Of a stretch of DNA of 64,000 nucleotides, positions 28,616-38,249 are shown one piece after another; position 1 is the first letter of the stretch, and every line of letters begins with the position of its first letter. Position numbers and translations under genes: made by a program. The DNA comes from Nocardioides marinus. Its GTDB lineage: Bacteria > Pseudomonadota > Alphaproteobacteria > Rhodobacterales > Rhodobacteraceae. The DNA lies in assembly GCA_019801415.1 (NCBI GenBank), contig JAHVJD010000001.1, positions 620,001-684,000 of the forward strand, read 5' to 3'. The notes below the pieces were generated by a model. That model was not told where the DNA came from and searched no databases. It saw only the letters and a program-made list of their open reading frames with translations.

Positions 28616-29824
28616 TTACTTGTCGTCGTCTTTGTAGATGCCTTCGTCCTTGGCGCGCTTGGCGAATGACGTCTCATCGCCCACGGCAAGGCGCTTGGCC
28701 TGTTCGATCCAGCCGTCTCGCTTGATCCGGCCCTTGAATTTGAGCCGCGCGTCGACCCAGGCGACCTCGGCGTCTGTCCATTCGGCGATCTGGTCGAAGT
28801 GAAAGAACCCAAGCTCGTTCAGGGTCTGCTCCAGCTTCGGGCCAACGCCCTTCAGCAGTTTCAGATCATCCGGCAGACCACCGCGGGCCTCTTTCAGGGT
28901 CTCCGGCGCCTTTTCCTCAACCGCGGGCTGGGTCGTGGAATCTTCCGTCACCTTGGCGGCGGCACCTTCCGGCGAAGACGGCTCGGCCGCGGCGGATTTG
29001 GCAACCTTTGCCTTCTTCTCGGGGGCGTCCTTGGCCGCCTGTTTCACGGCCGGCAGCACGGCTTCGGGCGCCTTCGGCGGCTGCCCCCCGGCTGCGCGCC
29101 CGGCCACCTTGCCATCCTTGCCGATCCAGGGAGTCAGCAGCGGCACCTCGTCACCCTGGATGCGCTTGACGCCATCCTTGATGTCCATCGCCAGCTGCAC
29201 CGACGCGTTGTACTGCGTCTTGCCGCTCTCATAGTCGCCAAGCGACGTCAGGCCGGTTTTCGGCTCTGCCGCGTAGCGGCCATTCTGCGGCCCCGGCGTG
29301 ACGGTCTTGCCGGCCGCCAGATCGTCCAGCAAACGGGTAAAGCTTTCGGTGGTCAGGTCTTCGTAGTAGTCCTTGCCGATCTGCGCCATCGGCGCATTGG
29401 TGCAGGCACCAAGGCATTCGACCTCTTCCCAGGAGAACTTGCCATCGGCCGACAAGGTGTGCGGCTTGGCGGCGATCTTCTCGCGGCAGACAGCGATCAG
29501 ATCCTCGGCGCCGCAGATCATGCAGGAGGTGGTGCCGCAGATCTGCACATGCGCGACCGACCCCGTGGGCTGCAGCTGGAACATGAAGTAGAAGGACGCA
29601 ACCTCCAGCACCCGGATGTAGGCCATGCCCAGCATGTCGGCGACATATTCGATGGCCGGCTTGCTGACCCAGCCTTCCTGTTCCTGCGCGCGCCACAGCA
29701 GCGGAATGACCGCAGAGGCCTGACGCCCCTCGGGGTATTTGGTGATCTGCGCCTCGGCCCAGGCCTGGTTGGCCGGGGTGAAGGCAAAACTTTCGGGTTG
29801 TTCGGGATGCAGACGGCGAAGCAT
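28616..29824 (-). CDS. nuoE: NADH-quinone oxidoreductase subunit E, long form with C-terminal helix-hairpin-helix domain
   Basis: A 402-residue protein, far longer than E. coli NuoE (166). The N-terminal 180 residues are a normal NuoE with the four [2Fe-2S] ligands Cys96, Cys101, Cys137 and Cys141. A Lys/Ala/Pro/Glu-rich linker follows (about 240-318). Residues about 319-380 form a helix-hairpin-helix-like domain ([19 protein letters not shown], then [16 protein letters not shown]). The long form is known in Rhodobacter-type complex I. The extra domain is not needed for electron transfer in other bacteria and its role is not known. The start overlaps the nuoD stop codon by one base. Confidence 0.95.
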   Translation of the reverse strand: MLRRLHPEQPESFAFTPANQAWAEAQITKYPEGRQASAVIPLLWRAQEQEGWVSKPAIEYVADMLGMAYIRVLEVASFYFMFQLQPTGSVAHVQICGTTSCMICGAEDLIAVCREKIAAKPHTLSADGKFSWEEVECLGACTNAPMAQIGKDYYEDLTTESFTRLLDDLAAGKTVTPGPQNGRYAAEPKTGLTSLGDYESGKTQYNASVQLAMDIKDGVKRIQGDEVPLLTPWIGKDGKVAGRAAGGQPPKAPEAVLPAVKQAAKDAPEKKAKVAKSAAAEPSSPEGAAAKVTEDSTTQPAVEEKAPETLKEARGGLPDDLKLLKGVGPKLEQTLNELGFFHFDQIAEWTDAEVAWVDARLKFKGRIKRDGWIEQAKRLAVGDETSFAKRAKDEGIYKDDDK

Positions 29825-31062
29825 TAGCGGTCAATCTCTCCAAATACGACGTCCATGGTGCCGATGATGGCGGCGACGTCGGCCAGCTGGTGACCCTTGG
29901 CCACGTGGTCCATCGCCTGCAGATGCAGGAAGCCCGGCGCACGCAGCTTGGCGCGGTACGGCTTGTTGGTCCCGTCCGCCACCAGGTAGACGCCGAACTC
30001 GCCCTTGGGCGCCTCGACCGCGGCATAGACCTCGCCCGCCGGCACATGGAAGCCTTCGGTGTAGAGCTTGAAATGGTGGATCAGGCTCTCCATCGACGTC
30101 TTCATGTCGCCGCGTTTGGGCGGCGTCAGCTTGCCACGCGCCAGCACGTCGCCGGTGGCTTCGCGCAGCTTGTGGATCGCCTGGCGGATGATCGACAGCG
30201 ACTGGCGCATCTCCTCCATCCGGCACAGGTAACGGTCGTAGCAGTCGCCGTTCTTGCCAACCGGGATTTGGAAGTCGAATTCATCATAACATTCATAGGG
30301 TTGCGCACGGCGCAGATCCCAGGCAAGGCCCGAGCCACGCACCATGACACCCGAGAAGCCATATTGCTGAATGTCCTCCTCGGTGACCACGCCGATGTCG
30401 CAGTTGCGCTGCTTGAAGATCCGGTTCTCGGTCAGCAGGCCATCAATGTCGTCGAGCACGCGGGGGAATTCGATCGCCCATTCCTCGATGTCATCGATCA
30501 GCTCATCCGGCAGATCCTGGTGGACGCCACCGGGCCGGAAATAGGCCGCGTGCAGGCGCGCACCGCAGGCCCGCTCGTAGAAGATCATCAGCTTTTCGCG
30601 CTCTTCAAACCCCCAGAGCGGCGGCGTCAGCGCGCCGACGTCCATGGCCTGGGTGGTCACGTTCAGCAGATGGTTCAGGATGCGGCCGATTTCGGAGTAC
30701 AGCACCCGGATCAGCGACGCGCGACGCGGCACCTCGACGCCGGTGAGCTTCTCGATGGCGAGACACCAGGCGTGTTCCTGGTTCATCGGCGCCACGTAGT
30801 CGAGCCGGTCGAAATACGGCAGGTTCTGCAGGTAGGTGCGGCTTTCCATCAGCTTTTCGGTGCCGCGGTGCAGCAGGCCGATATGCGGGTCGCAGCGCTC
30901 GACGATCTCGCCGTCGAGTTCCAGCACCAGACGCAGAACCCCATGCGCCGCAGGGTGCTGCGGGCCGAAGTTGATGTTGAAGTTGCGGATCTTCTGCTCG
31001 CCGCTCAGCGCATCCACGCTGCCATCGTCGAACTTGGCCTCGAGGTTGGTCCCATCCATCAT
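29824..31062 (-). CDS. nuoD: NADH-quinone oxidoreductase subunit D
   Basis: A 412-residue 49-kDa-type subunit of complex I that lines the quinone pocket. Conserved stretches include [38 protein letters not shown] and the C-terminal DVVFGEIDR. The ATG at 31062 is chosen because AAGGAGG lies seven bases upstream; a second ATG follows immediately. It overlaps the nuoC stop codon by four bases. nuoC and nuoD are separate here, unlike the fused E. coli gene. Confidence 0.97.
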   Translation of the reverse strand: MMDGTNLEAKFDDGSVDALSGEQKIRNFNINFGPQHPAAHGVLRLVLELDGEIVERCDPHIGLLHRGTEKLMESRTYLQNLPYFDRLDYVAPMNQEHAWCLAIEKLTGVEVPRRASLIRVLYSEIGRILNHLLNVTTQAMDVGALTPPLWGFEEREKLMIFYERACGARLHAAYFRPGGVHQDLPDELIDDIEEWAIEFPRVLDDIDGLLTENRIFKQRNCDIGVVTEEDIQQYGFSGVMVRGSGLAWDLRRAQPYECYDEFDFQIPVGKNGDCYDRYLCRMEEMRQSLSIIRQAIHKLREATGDVLARGKLTPPKRGDMKTSMESLIHHFKLYTEGFHVPAGEVYAAVEAPKGEFGVYLVADGTNKPYRAKLRAPGFLHLQAMDHVAKGHQLADVAAIIGTMDVVFGEIDR

Positions 31063-31664
31063 TTCGCGCCCTCCTTCTCGTCACCGGGCAGGATGTATTC
31101 GGCACCTTCCCAAGGGCTCATGAAATCGAACTGGCGGTATTCCTGCACCAGCTTGACCGGCTCGTAGACCACGCGCTTCTGCGCGTCATCATAGCGGACC
31201 TCGGTATAGCCGGTGGTCGGGAAGTCCTTGCGCAGCGGGTAGCCGCGGAAGCCATAGTCGGTCAGGATCCGGCGCAGGTCCGGGTGCCCCGTGAACAGGA
31301 TGCCGAACATGTCGTAGACTTCACGTTCAAACCAGTTGGCCGAGGGGTGCACATCGGTAATCGACGGCAGCATCTCGTCCTCGCGCACGGCGGCACGCAG
31401 GCGGATGCGCTGGTTCCGGTACATCGACAGGAAGTGATAGACCACATCGAACCGCTTGGGCCGGTCGGGGTAGTCGACCGCCGTGATGTCGACCAGCGTC
31501 GAGAATTTGCAGTTCGGATCGTTCTTCAGGAACTCGACCAGCCCGGCGATGTTGGCGGGGGCCACGTCGATGTTCAATTCGTCAAAGGAGATATCCCAGG
31601 ACACCACGCAATCGGGGCGTTTGGCTTCGATCTGGGCACCCAGCTCTTGCAGCGCTTGCGTCAT
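31059..31664 (-). CDS. nuoC: NADH-quinone oxidoreductase subunit C
   Basis: A 201-residue 30-kDa-type subunit of the complex I connecting arm. The family motif [10 protein letters not shown] is seen as [22 protein letters not shown], followed by [16 protein letters not shown]. Length is normal for an unfused NuoC. It lies 17 bases after nuoB and overlaps nuoD. Confidence 0.97.
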   Translation of the reverse strand: MTQALQELGAQIEAKRPDCVVSWDISFDELNIDVAPANIAGLVEFLKNDPNCKFSTLVDITAVDYPDRPKRFDVVYHFLSMYRNQRIRLRAAVREDEMLPSITDVHPSANWFEREVYDMFGILFTGHPDLRRILTDYGFRGYPLRKDFPTTGYTEVRYDDAQKRVVYEPVKLVQEYRQFDFMSPWEGAEYILPGDEKEGAK

Positions 31665-31681
31665 TTGCTTGCCTCCCTGCC

Positions 31682-32215
31682 TCAGCGGACCAATGTGCCG
31701 GTGCGGCGGATCTTGCGTTGCAGCTGCATCAGCCCGTACAGCAGCGCCTCAGCGGTCGGCGGACAGCCCGGAACGTAGACATCGACCGGGACGATACGGT
31801 CACAACCGCGCACCACCGAATAGCTGTAGTGGTAATACCCGCCACCGTTGGCGCAGGACCCCATCGAGATCACGTAGCGCGGCTCCGGCATCTGGTCGTA
31901 GACCTTGCGCAGGGCCGGGGCCATCTTGTTGGTCAGGGTGCCCGCGACGATCATCACGTCCGACTGGCGCGGCGAGGCGCGCGGCGCGATGCCGAAGCGT
32001 TCGGCATCATAGCGCGGCATCGAGGTGTGCATCATCTCCACCGCGCAGCAGGCAAGACCAAAGGTCATCCAGTGCAGGGAACCGGTGCGCGCCCAGTTGA
32101 TGATGTCTTCGGCAGAGGTCAGCAGGAACCCCTTGTCCTGCAGTTCCGCATTCAGCGCCTGGGTGACAACTTCCTTGTCCACGCCTGCGGTGTTTGCCCC
32201 GGTCATCACTGCCAT
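31682..32215 (-). CDS. nuoB: NADH-quinone oxidoreductase subunit B
   Basis: A 177-residue subunit of complex I that carries cluster N2, the last in the chain before quinone. The tandem Cys56-Cys57 ([10 protein letters not shown]), [10 protein letters not shown] and VPGCPPTAE provide the four ligands. The ATG at 32215 is favoured over the one at 32206 because GGGAG lies seven bases upstream of it. The coding start overlaps the end of nuoA by ten bases. Confidence 0.97.
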   Translation of the reverse strand: MAVMTGANTAGVDKEVVTQALNAELQDKGFLLTSAEDIINWARTGSLHWMTFGLACCAVEMMHTSMPRYDAERFGIAPRASPRQSDVMIVAGTLTNKMAPALRKVYDQMPEPRYVISMGSCANGGGYYHYSYSVVRGCDRIVPVDVYVPGCPPTAEALLYGLMQLQRKIRRTGTLVR

Positions 32216-32571
32216 TCCAGCGCTCCCTTCTTCCACTCATAGGCGAAGCCGATGGTCAGCACGCCCAGGAACACCATCATCGACCAGAAGCCAAGGTCGC
32301 TGATGTCCTTGAAACCGACGGCCCAGGGAAAGAGAAAGGCAATCTCCAGGTCGAAAATGATGAAGAGAATCGACACCAGGTAGAACCGGACATCGAATTT
32401 CATTCGGGCATCGTCAAAAGCGTTGAAACCGCATTCATAGGCGCTGACCTTTTCCGGGTCCGGATTTCGGACCGCCAGCACCACGGCTGCCAGGATAAGG
32501 ACAATCCCCAAACCTGCCGCAACGCCCAGGAAGACCAGGATCGGCAGGTATTCCCTCAACATCTCTTCCAA
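32206..32571 (-). CDS. nuoA: NADH-quinone oxidoreductase subunit A
   Basis: A 121-residue membrane subunit of complex I with three helices. The conserved loop [23 protein letters not shown] and the acidic helix [16 protein letters not shown] are present; the Cys and acidic residues are those expected of ND3-type subunits. It is the first gene of the nuo operon, about 55 bases downstream of the likely transcription start. Confidence 0.97.
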   Translation of the reverse strand: MEEMLREYLPILVFLGVAAGLGIVLILAAVVLAVRNPDPEKVSAYECGFNAFDDARMKFDVRFYLVSILFIIFDLEIAFLFPWAVGFKDISDLGFWSMMVFLGVLTIGFAYEWKKGALEWQ

Positions 32572-32632
32572 GAGCAGCTCCTTTCCCCGGCGGTTTCCCG
32601 CGCGACGTCAATTGGCGTGTTGATTTGGATCG

Positions 32633-32661
32633 TGCATACTCCCCCACCCCCACAGCGTCAA
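32633..32661 (-). promoter_or_regulatory. nuo operon promoter
   Basis: On the minus strand TTGACG (32661-32656) and TATGCA (32638-32633) are separated by exactly 17 bases. The spacer is strikingly G-rich (runs of five G). The predicted start near 32626 leaves a leader of about 55 bases before nuoA, ending in GGAGCTGCTCTTGGAAGAG. Confidence 0.7.
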
Positions 32662-32749
32662 CTAAGGCGAGGTTAATCATGCAGGGTTTGTGACAGGAAA
32701 AAGCACCCCAGCGCCAAGTTTCTGATACCCTATCATTTTAATAGGAAAT

Positions 32750-32774
32750 CGGTGACAGCCGTGGGCTGCCACCG
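32750..32774 (-). terminator. Hairpin at the end of the liu operon
   Basis: CGGTG-A-CAGCC pairs with GGCTG-C-CACCG around loop GTG, with one mismatch. It begins 32 bases after the liuC stop codon. On the minus strand the following bases are AT-rich (ATTTCCTATTAAAA) but not a clean T-run. A second small dyad (CCTAT / ATAGG) follows. Confidence 0.5.
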
Positions 32775-32805
32775 AGTACTGAACAGATATGTCAGATACC
32801 TGTTT

Positions 32806-33588
32806 TCAGGCCTGCCAGCCGGGCTTGCGCTTGTCGAAAAAGGCGCTGATCCCCTCCTGCGCTTCCGCGCCTTCCCAGCGCTCGACCAGCGCCGCGATGG
32901 TGTGATCGATCACGGCATCGTCCAGGCGTGGCCCAAGGTCCCGGGCCAGTTTCTTGGCCGCAGCAACCGCCCCCGGCGCGCAGTTGAGATAGGGTGCGAC
33001 CTCGGCCTCGACCGCCTCGGCCAGCTGGTCCGCAGGCACCGCCCTGGCCAGCAGACCCAGCTCGACGGCCTCCGCGGCGTCAAACAGCCGTGCCGACATG
33101 AACACCCGACGTGCGCGCGCCTCGCCCATGCGGGCAATCACGTAGGGGCCGATGGTGGCCGGGATCAGGCCCAGCTTGGTTTCGGTCAACCCCATCCTCA
33201 GGTGGTCCGCGCCGATCGCCACGTCGCAGACCGAGGCCATGCCGACGCCGCCACCAAAGGCATTGCCCTGAATCGCGCCGATCACCGGTTTGGGCAGCGT
33301 GTTGAGCGCCATCAGCATCTCGGCCAGCACGCGCGCCTCGCGGCCGCGGGTTTCGGCATCGGCATCCATCTGGGCGCGCATCCAGTTCAGATCACCCCCT
33401 GCGCAAAAGCTCTTGCCCGCGCCGGTCAGCACCACCACCCGCACCGTGTCATCCGCCGCCAGGCGGCCTGCCGCCAGGGTCAGTTCCTGCAGCATCTGAC
33501 CGGACATGGCGTTGTGCTTGTCCGGACGGTTCAGGGTCAGGGTGCAGACGCCGCGCGCATCTGTTTCCAGGGTAATTGTCTCGAACAT
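32806..33588 (-). CDS. liuC: Methylglutaconyl-CoA hydratase (enoyl-CoA hydratase family)
   Basis: A 260-residue crotonase-fold enzyme. By context it hydrates 3-methylglutaconyl-CoA to HMG-CoA in leucine degradation. Crotonase features include LNRPDKHNAM, SFCAGGDLNWM (oxyanion hole), and IQGNAFGGGVGMASVCDVAIG with the second oxyanion glycine; ETKLGLIPATIGPYV follows. The start at 33588 has AGGAG upstream. It is the last gene of the cluster, 20 bases after liuE. The family assignment is certain; the exact substrate is inferred from neighbours. Confidence 0.9.
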   Translation of the reverse strand: MFETITLETDARGVCTLTLNRPDKHNAMSGQMLQELTLAAGRLAADDTVRVVVLTGAGKSFCAGGDLNWMRAQMDADAETRGREARVLAEMLMALNTLPKPVIGAIQGNAFGGGVGMASVCDVAIGADHLRMGLTETKLGLIPATIGPYVIARMGEARARRVFMSARLFDAAEAVELGLLARAVPADQLAEAVEAEVAPYLNCAPGAVAAAKKLARDLGPRLDDAVIDHTIAALVERWEGAEAQEGISAFFDKRKPGWQA

Positions 33589-33608
33589 GCCGCTTCTCCT
33601 GTTTCGTT

Positions 33609-34466
33609 TCACTTGGGGTTGCGCATCGCGCGCGCCAGCTCCGCGGCCTCAGTCAAAACATCAGCGTCCAGCCCGGTCTCATAACCCAGCGCCAGCAGCC
33701 GTGCATGCACCGCCTCGGTCGCGACATTGCCCGCAGCCCCCGGCGCATAGGGGCAGCCGCCGAGCCCGCCCACCGCCGCATCGAACACCCGCACGCCCTG
33801 CGCCAGCGAGGCTTCGATATTGTCCAGCGCGCGGCCCGCAGTGTCATGGTAGTGGCCCGCCAGTTTACCTGCCGACACCTCTGCCGTGACCGCCTGCAGC
33901 ATCGCGGTGATGCTTTCGGGCGTGCCCTGGCCAATGGTATCACCGAGTGAGACCTCGTAGCAGCCGAGCTCAAACAGCCGCGCCGCCACCTTGGCCACCT
34001 GGCCGGGCTGCACCGCGCCGTCGTAGGGGCAGTCGGTCACGCAGGAGACATAGCCCCGCACCGGCAACCCGGTCTGTTTCGCCGCCTCGAGGATCGGCAG
34101 GAAGCGGGCGATACTCTCCTCGATGCTGGCGTTGATATTGGCCTTGGAGAACCCTTCGGAGGCCGAGGCGAAAACCGCGATCTCGTCGGCCCGCGCCGCC
34201 ACCGCGTCCTCGTAGCCGCGCATGTTCGGCGTCAGCGCCGCATAGCGCACGCCGGGGGCGCGGGTGATGCCCGCAAGCACCTCCGCGCTGCCTGCCATCT
34301 GCGGCACCCATTTGGGCGAGACGAAACTGGCCACCTCGATCCGGCGAAAGCCCGCGCGGCTCAGGCAATCCGTCAGCGCAACTTTCTCCGCTACCGGGAT
34401 TTCGCGCTTCTCGTTCTGCAACCCATCGCGCGGACCGACCTCGAAAATCTCGACGTGTTCTGCCAT
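33609..34466 (-). CDS. liuE: Hydroxymethylglutaryl-CoA lyase
   Basis: A 285-residue TIM-barrel lyase that splits HMG-CoA to acetyl-CoA and acetoacetate, the final step of leucine breakdown. The N-terminal VGPRDGLQNEK, the metal-site HYHDTAGRAL and the signature VGGLGGCPYAPGAAGNVATE with its active-site cysteine are intact. The ATG at 34466 is set by GGGGAGGGG upstream. It lies 77 bases after liuD, a gap that holds a repeat motif. Confidence 0.96.
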   Translation of the reverse strand: MAEHVEIFEVGPRDGLQNEKREIPVAEKVALTDCLSRAGFRRIEVASFVSPKWVPQMAGSAEVLAGITRAPGVRYAALTPNMRGYEDAVAARADEIAVFASASEGFSKANINASIEESIARFLPILEAAKQTGLPVRGYVSCVTDCPYDGAVQPGQVAKVAARLFELGCYEVSLGDTIGQGTPESITAMLQAVTAEVSAGKLAGHYHDTAGRALDNIEASLAQGVRVFDAAVGGLGGCPYAPGAAGNVATEAVHARLLALGYETGLDADVLTEAAELARAMRNPK

Positions 34467-34480
34467 GGAACGCCCCTCCC

Positions 34481-34502
34481 CTTCATCTTTCCAAAAATAC
34501 TC
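34481..34502 (-). repeat. Copy of a short intergenic repeat motif
   Basis: On the minus strand this reads GAGTATTTTTGG then AAAGATGAAG. It matches 19 of 22 bases with plus-strand positions 36537-36558. It lies between liuD and liuE. This motif resembles intergenic repeats I recall from Rhodobacteraceae genomes. Confidence 0.5.
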
Positions 34503-34543
34503 AAACCGCAACGGGGCGACAGGCGCGCCGCCCCGGACCGGGG

Positions 34544-36481
34544 TCAATCGCTCTCGTCTTGCAGCCGCACCAGCGCAGCGCCGGCCTCGACCTGGTCGCC
34601 CGCACCCGCAAGCACCTCCGCAACGACGCCGTCGCGCGGGGCCAGCAGGGAATGCTCCATCTTCATCGCCTCCAGCACCGCCAGGCGATCCCCCTCCTTC
34701 ACCGGCTGCCCGGCTTCGGCGAACACCGCCTTCACCAGGCCCGGCATCGGGGCTTCGATCACGTTCAGATCCCCCCCTGCGGCCGCATCGCGATCAAGTG
34801 GGTCAATGACGGTGAACTCGAGACCATAGGCGTCATGTACGGTGATCAAGCCAGCCGACCGCGACACCGCTGGCATGCGCTGCCCCCCGATGCGCCACTG
34901 GCCCTGGGAGCGTTCGGCCACGACCGTTTCACCCTCCACCGTCCACAGCTGGCGGTCCGGCCCGTCGACCTGCACATCAGCGGTAAAGCTTTCGCCCGCA
35001 TGGGACAATGTCACCGCGCGATGCAAAGGTGCCCAGAGCGTGAACCCCGTCTCCGCCGCGGCGTCCACCAAGTCCAACGCCACCATCCCGGCCGCCGCCT
35101 TGTGACGCAGCTCGACCTCGGGCGCCGTGGTCAAGGCCTCCAGATCGCGGGCGATCAAGCCGGTGTCCACCTCGCCCGCCGCGAACCCCTCATGACTGGC
35201 CAGCGCGCCAAGGAAGGCAAGGTTGGTGACGGTGCCACCGACCTGGGTGTCCTCCAGCGCGCGCGCCAGCCGCGACAACGCCACCTTGCGGGTGGAGCCG
35301 TGCACGATCACCTTGGAAATCATCGGATCATACCAGGGGCTGATGGTATCCCCGGCCCGCACGCCGCTGTCCGCCCGGCACTCGGCCGGAAACGACAGAT
35401 GGGTCAGCGTGCCAGTTGCGGGCAGGAAGCCTGCGGGCACGTCCTCGGCATATAGCCGCGCCTCGAACGCATGGCCGGTGATCTTAAGGTCCTCCTGCCG
35501 CGCGGGCAGGCTTTCGCCCGAGGCGACACGCAGCTGCCATTCCACCAGATCGACGCCGGTGATCAGCTCGGTCACCGGGTGTTCCACCTGCAGGCGGGTG
35601 TTCATTTCCATGAACCAGAAGCCATCGGGACGCAGCCCTTCCGAACCGTCGACGATGAACTCCACCGTGCCGGCGCCCTTGTAGCCGATGGCCTCGGCCG
35701 CGCGCACGCCGGCCTCGCCCATGGCGGCGCGCATCTCGTCCGTCATGCCGGGCGCGGGGGCTTCCTCGATCACCTTCTGGTGGCGGCGCTGCAACGAGCA
35801 GTCACGCTCGAACAGGTGCACCGCGTGGGTCCCATCGCCAAAGACCTGAACCTCGATGTGGCGGGGCTGCTGGATGTATTTCTCGATCAAGACATCCGGG
35901 TTGCCGAAGGCCGTGGTCGCCTCGCCTTGCGCGCTTTTGAGCGCATCGGCAAAGTCCTGCGCCTTCTCGACCAGCCGCATCCCCTTGCCGCCGCCGCCGG
36001 CCACGGCCTTGATCAGCACAGGGTAGCCGATCTGTTCGGCCTGCTCGGCGAGGAACTCCGGATCCTGATTGGCGCCGTGATACCCCGGCACCACCGGCAC
36101 GCCGGCCTCTTCCATCAGCGCCTTGGCCGCATCCTTGAGACCCATCTTGCGGATCGCATCCGCCGATGGCCCGATGAAGGTGAGACCCGCGGCCTCCACG
36201 GCCTCGACGAAATCGGGGTTTTCCGACAGGAAGCCATACCCGGGGTGAATCGCCTGGGCGCCGGTCTCCTGCGCCAACCGGATGATCACGTCCCCCTTCA
36301 GATAGCTGTCCGCCGGGGCCGGGCCGCCGATGTGCACCGCTTCATCCGCAAGCGAGACATGCTTGGACGCGGCATCCGCGTCAGAGTAGACAGCCACGGT
36401 CCGCACCCCCATGGCACGGGCGGTTTCCATCACGCGGCAGGCAATCTCTCCGCGATTGGCAATCAGGATTTTGTCAAACAT
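34544..36481 (-). CDS. liuD: Methylcrotonyl-CoA carboxylase, biotin-carboxylase/BCCP (alpha) subunit
   Basis: A 645-residue subunit that carboxylates its own biotin for LiuB. It has a biotin-carboxylase/ATP-grasp domain (MFDKILIANRGEIACRV at the start, AVAGGGGKGMRLV for ATP, FMEMNTRLQVEHPVTE), a middle BT-type domain, and a C-terminal biotinyl domain with EAMKMEH; Lys607 is the predicted biotin site. Lys607 would be modified by BirA, encoded at 14506. It is 87 bases after liuB. Context with liuB, liuE and liuC favours methylcrotonyl-CoA over propionyl- or geranyl-CoA as substrate. Confidence 0.94.
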   Translation of the reverse strand: MFDKILIANRGEIACRVMETARAMGVRTVAVYSDADAASKHVSLADEAVHIGGPAPADSYLKGDVIIRLAQETGAQAIHPGYGFLSENPDFVEAVEAAGLTFIGPSADAIRKMGLKDAAKALMEEAGVPVVPGYHGANQDPEFLAEQAEQIGYPVLIKAVAGGGGKGMRLVEKAQDFADALKSAQGEATTAFGNPDVLIEKYIQQPRHIEVQVFGDGTHAVHLFERDCSLQRRHQKVIEEAPAPGMTDEMRAAMGEAGVRAAEAIGYKGAGTVEFIVDGSEGLRPDGFWFMEMNTRLQVEHPVTELITGVDLVEWQLRVASGESLPARQEDLKITGHAFEARLYAEDVPAGFLPATGTLTHLSFPAECRADSGVRAGDTISPWYDPMISKVIVHGSTRKVALSRLARALEDTQVGGTVTNLAFLGALASHEGFAAGEVDTGLIARDLEALTTAPEVELRHKAAAGMVALDLVDAAAETGFTLWAPLHRAVTLSHAGESFTADVQVDGPDRQLWTVEGETVVAERSQGQWRIGGQRMPAVSRSAGLITVHDAYGLEFTVIDPLDRDAAAGGDLNVIEAPMPGLVKAVFAEAGQPVKEGDRLAVLEAMKMEHSLLAPRDGVVAEVLAGAGDQVEAGAALVRLQDESD

Positions 36482-36510
36482 GGGGTTGGTCCTTTGTCTG
36501 GAGCTCTGGA

Positions 36511-36558
36511 CCGGGGGCGCTGCCCCCGGACCCCCGGAGTATTTCTCGAAAGATGAAA
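36511..36558 (+). repeat. Intergenic hairpin plus repeat motif between liuB and liuD
   Basis: A perfect hairpin CCGGGGGC / GCCCCCGG (loop GCT, 36511-36529) is followed by ACCCCC and then a 22-base motif (36537-36558, beginning GAGTATTTCTCG). That motif matches 19 of 22 bases with the minus strand at 34502-34481. The arrangement of a G/C-run hairpin and GAGTATTT...AAAGATGAA looks like a dispersed Rhodobacteraceae intergenic element. Confidence 0.6.
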
Positions 36559-36568
36559 GCCCGGCGGC

Positions 36569-38173
36569 TTACATCCGGAAGACGCCGAACCTGGTGTCTT
36601 CGATCGGTGCATTGAGCGCCGCGCTGAGCGAGAGCGCCAGCACCTCGCGGGATTTGCGCGGATCGATGATACCGTCGTCCCAGAGACGCGCCGAGGCATA
36701 GAGCGGATGGCTCTGCTTTTCGAACATCTCGATGGTGGGGCGCTTGAACTCGGCTTCCTCCTCGGCGCTCCAGCTGCCGCCCTGGCGTTCAATGGCGTCA
36801 CGCTTGACGGTTGCCAGCACGTCGGCCGCCTGCTCGCCGCCCATCACCGAGATGCGGGAGTTCGGCCAGGTCCAGAGGAAGCGCGGCTGGTAGGCGCGGC
36901 CCGACATGCCGTAGTTGCCGGCACCAAAGGAGCCGCCGACCAGCATGGTGATCTTGGGCACGTTGGTGGTCGCCACCGCCGTCACCATCTTGGCGCCGTG
37001 GCGGGCGATGCCCTCGTTTTCGTACTTCCGCCCCACCATGAAGCCGGTGATGTTCTGCAGGAACACCAGCGGGATCTTGCGCTGGCTGCACAGCTCGACG
37101 AAATGCGCGCCTTTCTGGGCGGCTTCCGAGAACAGCACGCCGTTGTTGGCGATGATGCCGATCGGGCAGCCCTTGAGGTGGGCAAAGCCGGTCACCAGGG
37201 TTTCGCCGAAGCGGGGCTTGAACTCGTCAAAGCGGGAGCCGTCGACCAGACGCGCGATCACCTCGCGGATGTCATAGGGCGTGCGCAAGTCCGCGGGCAC
37301 CACGCCGAGGATTTCCTCGGGGTCGTAGGCGGGTTCCTCGGGGCTGGCCCAGTTCACGGTGAGCGGCTTGGTGATGTTGAGCGATTGCACCGCGCGCCGG
37401 GCGAGCGCCAGCGCGTGGGCGTCATCTTCGGCCAGGTAGTCGGCCACGCCGGAGAGCCGCGTGTGCACATCGCCGCCGCCCAGGTCTTCGGCGCTGACGA
37501 CCTCGCCGGTTGCGGCCTTCACCAGCGGCGGACCTGCGAGGAAGATGGTTCCCTGTTCCTTCACGATGATGGTGACGTCCGACATCGCAGGCACATAGGC
37601 GCCGCCTGCGGTGCAGCTGCCCATCACCACCGCGATCTGCGGGATGCCCTTGGCCGACATGCGGGCCTGATTGTAGAAGATGCGGCCGAAGTGGTCGCGG
37701 TCGGGGAAGACCTCGTCCTGCTGCGGCAGGTTGGCGCCGCCGGAGTCCACCAGGTAGATGCAGGGCAGGCGGTTTTCCTCGGCGATCTCCTGCGCGCGCA
37801 GGTGTTTCTTGACCGTCATCGGGAAGTAGGTGCCGCCTTTCACGGTGGCGTCGTTGCAGACCACCATGACCTCCTGCCCGTGAACCCGGCCGATGCCCGC
37901 GATCACGCCCGCGCAGGGGGCGGCGCCATCATACATGCCATGTGCCGCGGTGGCGCCGATCTCAAGAAAGGGCGAGCCAGGGTCCAGCAGGTTCGCCACC
38001 CGGCGGCGCGGCAGCATCTTGCCGCGGCTCTCGTGCCGGGCGCGGGATTTCTCGCCGCCGCCCATGCGCGCGGCCTCGGCCGCCTCGCTGATCTGCGCAA
38101 GCGCGTCCAGATGCGCCTCGCGGTTCTGCTTGAAGCCTTCCGAGGAGGGCATCGCCTTGGATGTGAGTTTCAT
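36569..38173 (-). CDS. liuB: Methylcrotonyl-CoA carboxylase, carboxyltransferase (beta) subunit
   Basis: A 534-residue carboxyltransferase of the crotonase superfamily that moves CO2 from biotin on LiuD to 3-methylcrotonyl-CoA. Family stretches include [55 protein letters not shown] and [13 protein letters not shown]; the last is characteristic of MCC beta subunits. The start ATG at 38173 follows GGGAGAG; an in-frame GTG two codons earlier is less likely. It is 76 bases after the acyl-CoA synthetase gene. Confidence 0.95.
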   Translation of the reverse strand: MKLTSKAMPSSEGFKQNREAHLDALAQISEAAEAARMGGGEKSRARHESRGKMLPRRRVANLLDPGSPFLEIGATAAHGMYDGAAPCAGVIAGIGRVHGQEVMVVCNDATVKGGTYFPMTVKKHLRAQEIAEENRLPCIYLVDSGGANLPQQDEVFPDRDHFGRIFYNQARMSAKGIPQIAVVMGSCTAGGAYVPAMSDVTIIVKEQGTIFLAGPPLVKAATGEVVSAEDLGGGDVHTRLSGVADYLAEDDAHALALARRAVQSLNITKPLTVNWASPEEPAYDPEEILGVVPADLRTPYDIREVIARLVDGSRFDEFKPRFGETLVTGFAHLKGCPIGIIANNGVLFSEAAQKGAHFVELCSQRKIPLVFLQNITGFMVGRKYENEGIARHGAKMVTAVATTNVPKITMLVGGSFGAGNYGMSGRAYQPRFLWTWPNSRISVMGGEQAADVLATVKRDAIERQGGSWSAEEEAEFKRPTIEMFEKQSHPLYASARLWDDGIIDPRKSREVLALSLSAALNAPIEDTRFGVFRM

Positions 38174-38249
38174 GTCCACTCTCCCGTCATAGGGTTGAGA
38201 TCTTTCGTTCCGGTTGGCGCAGCGAACGCCGGGTGTGCGACAGCCGGTT

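Noticed and set aside
32620-32633. FNR-like TTGAT-N4-ATCGT next to the nuo -10 element
   Set aside because: The second half-site has two mismatches and the position over the start site is not a normal activator site. It is too weak to call.
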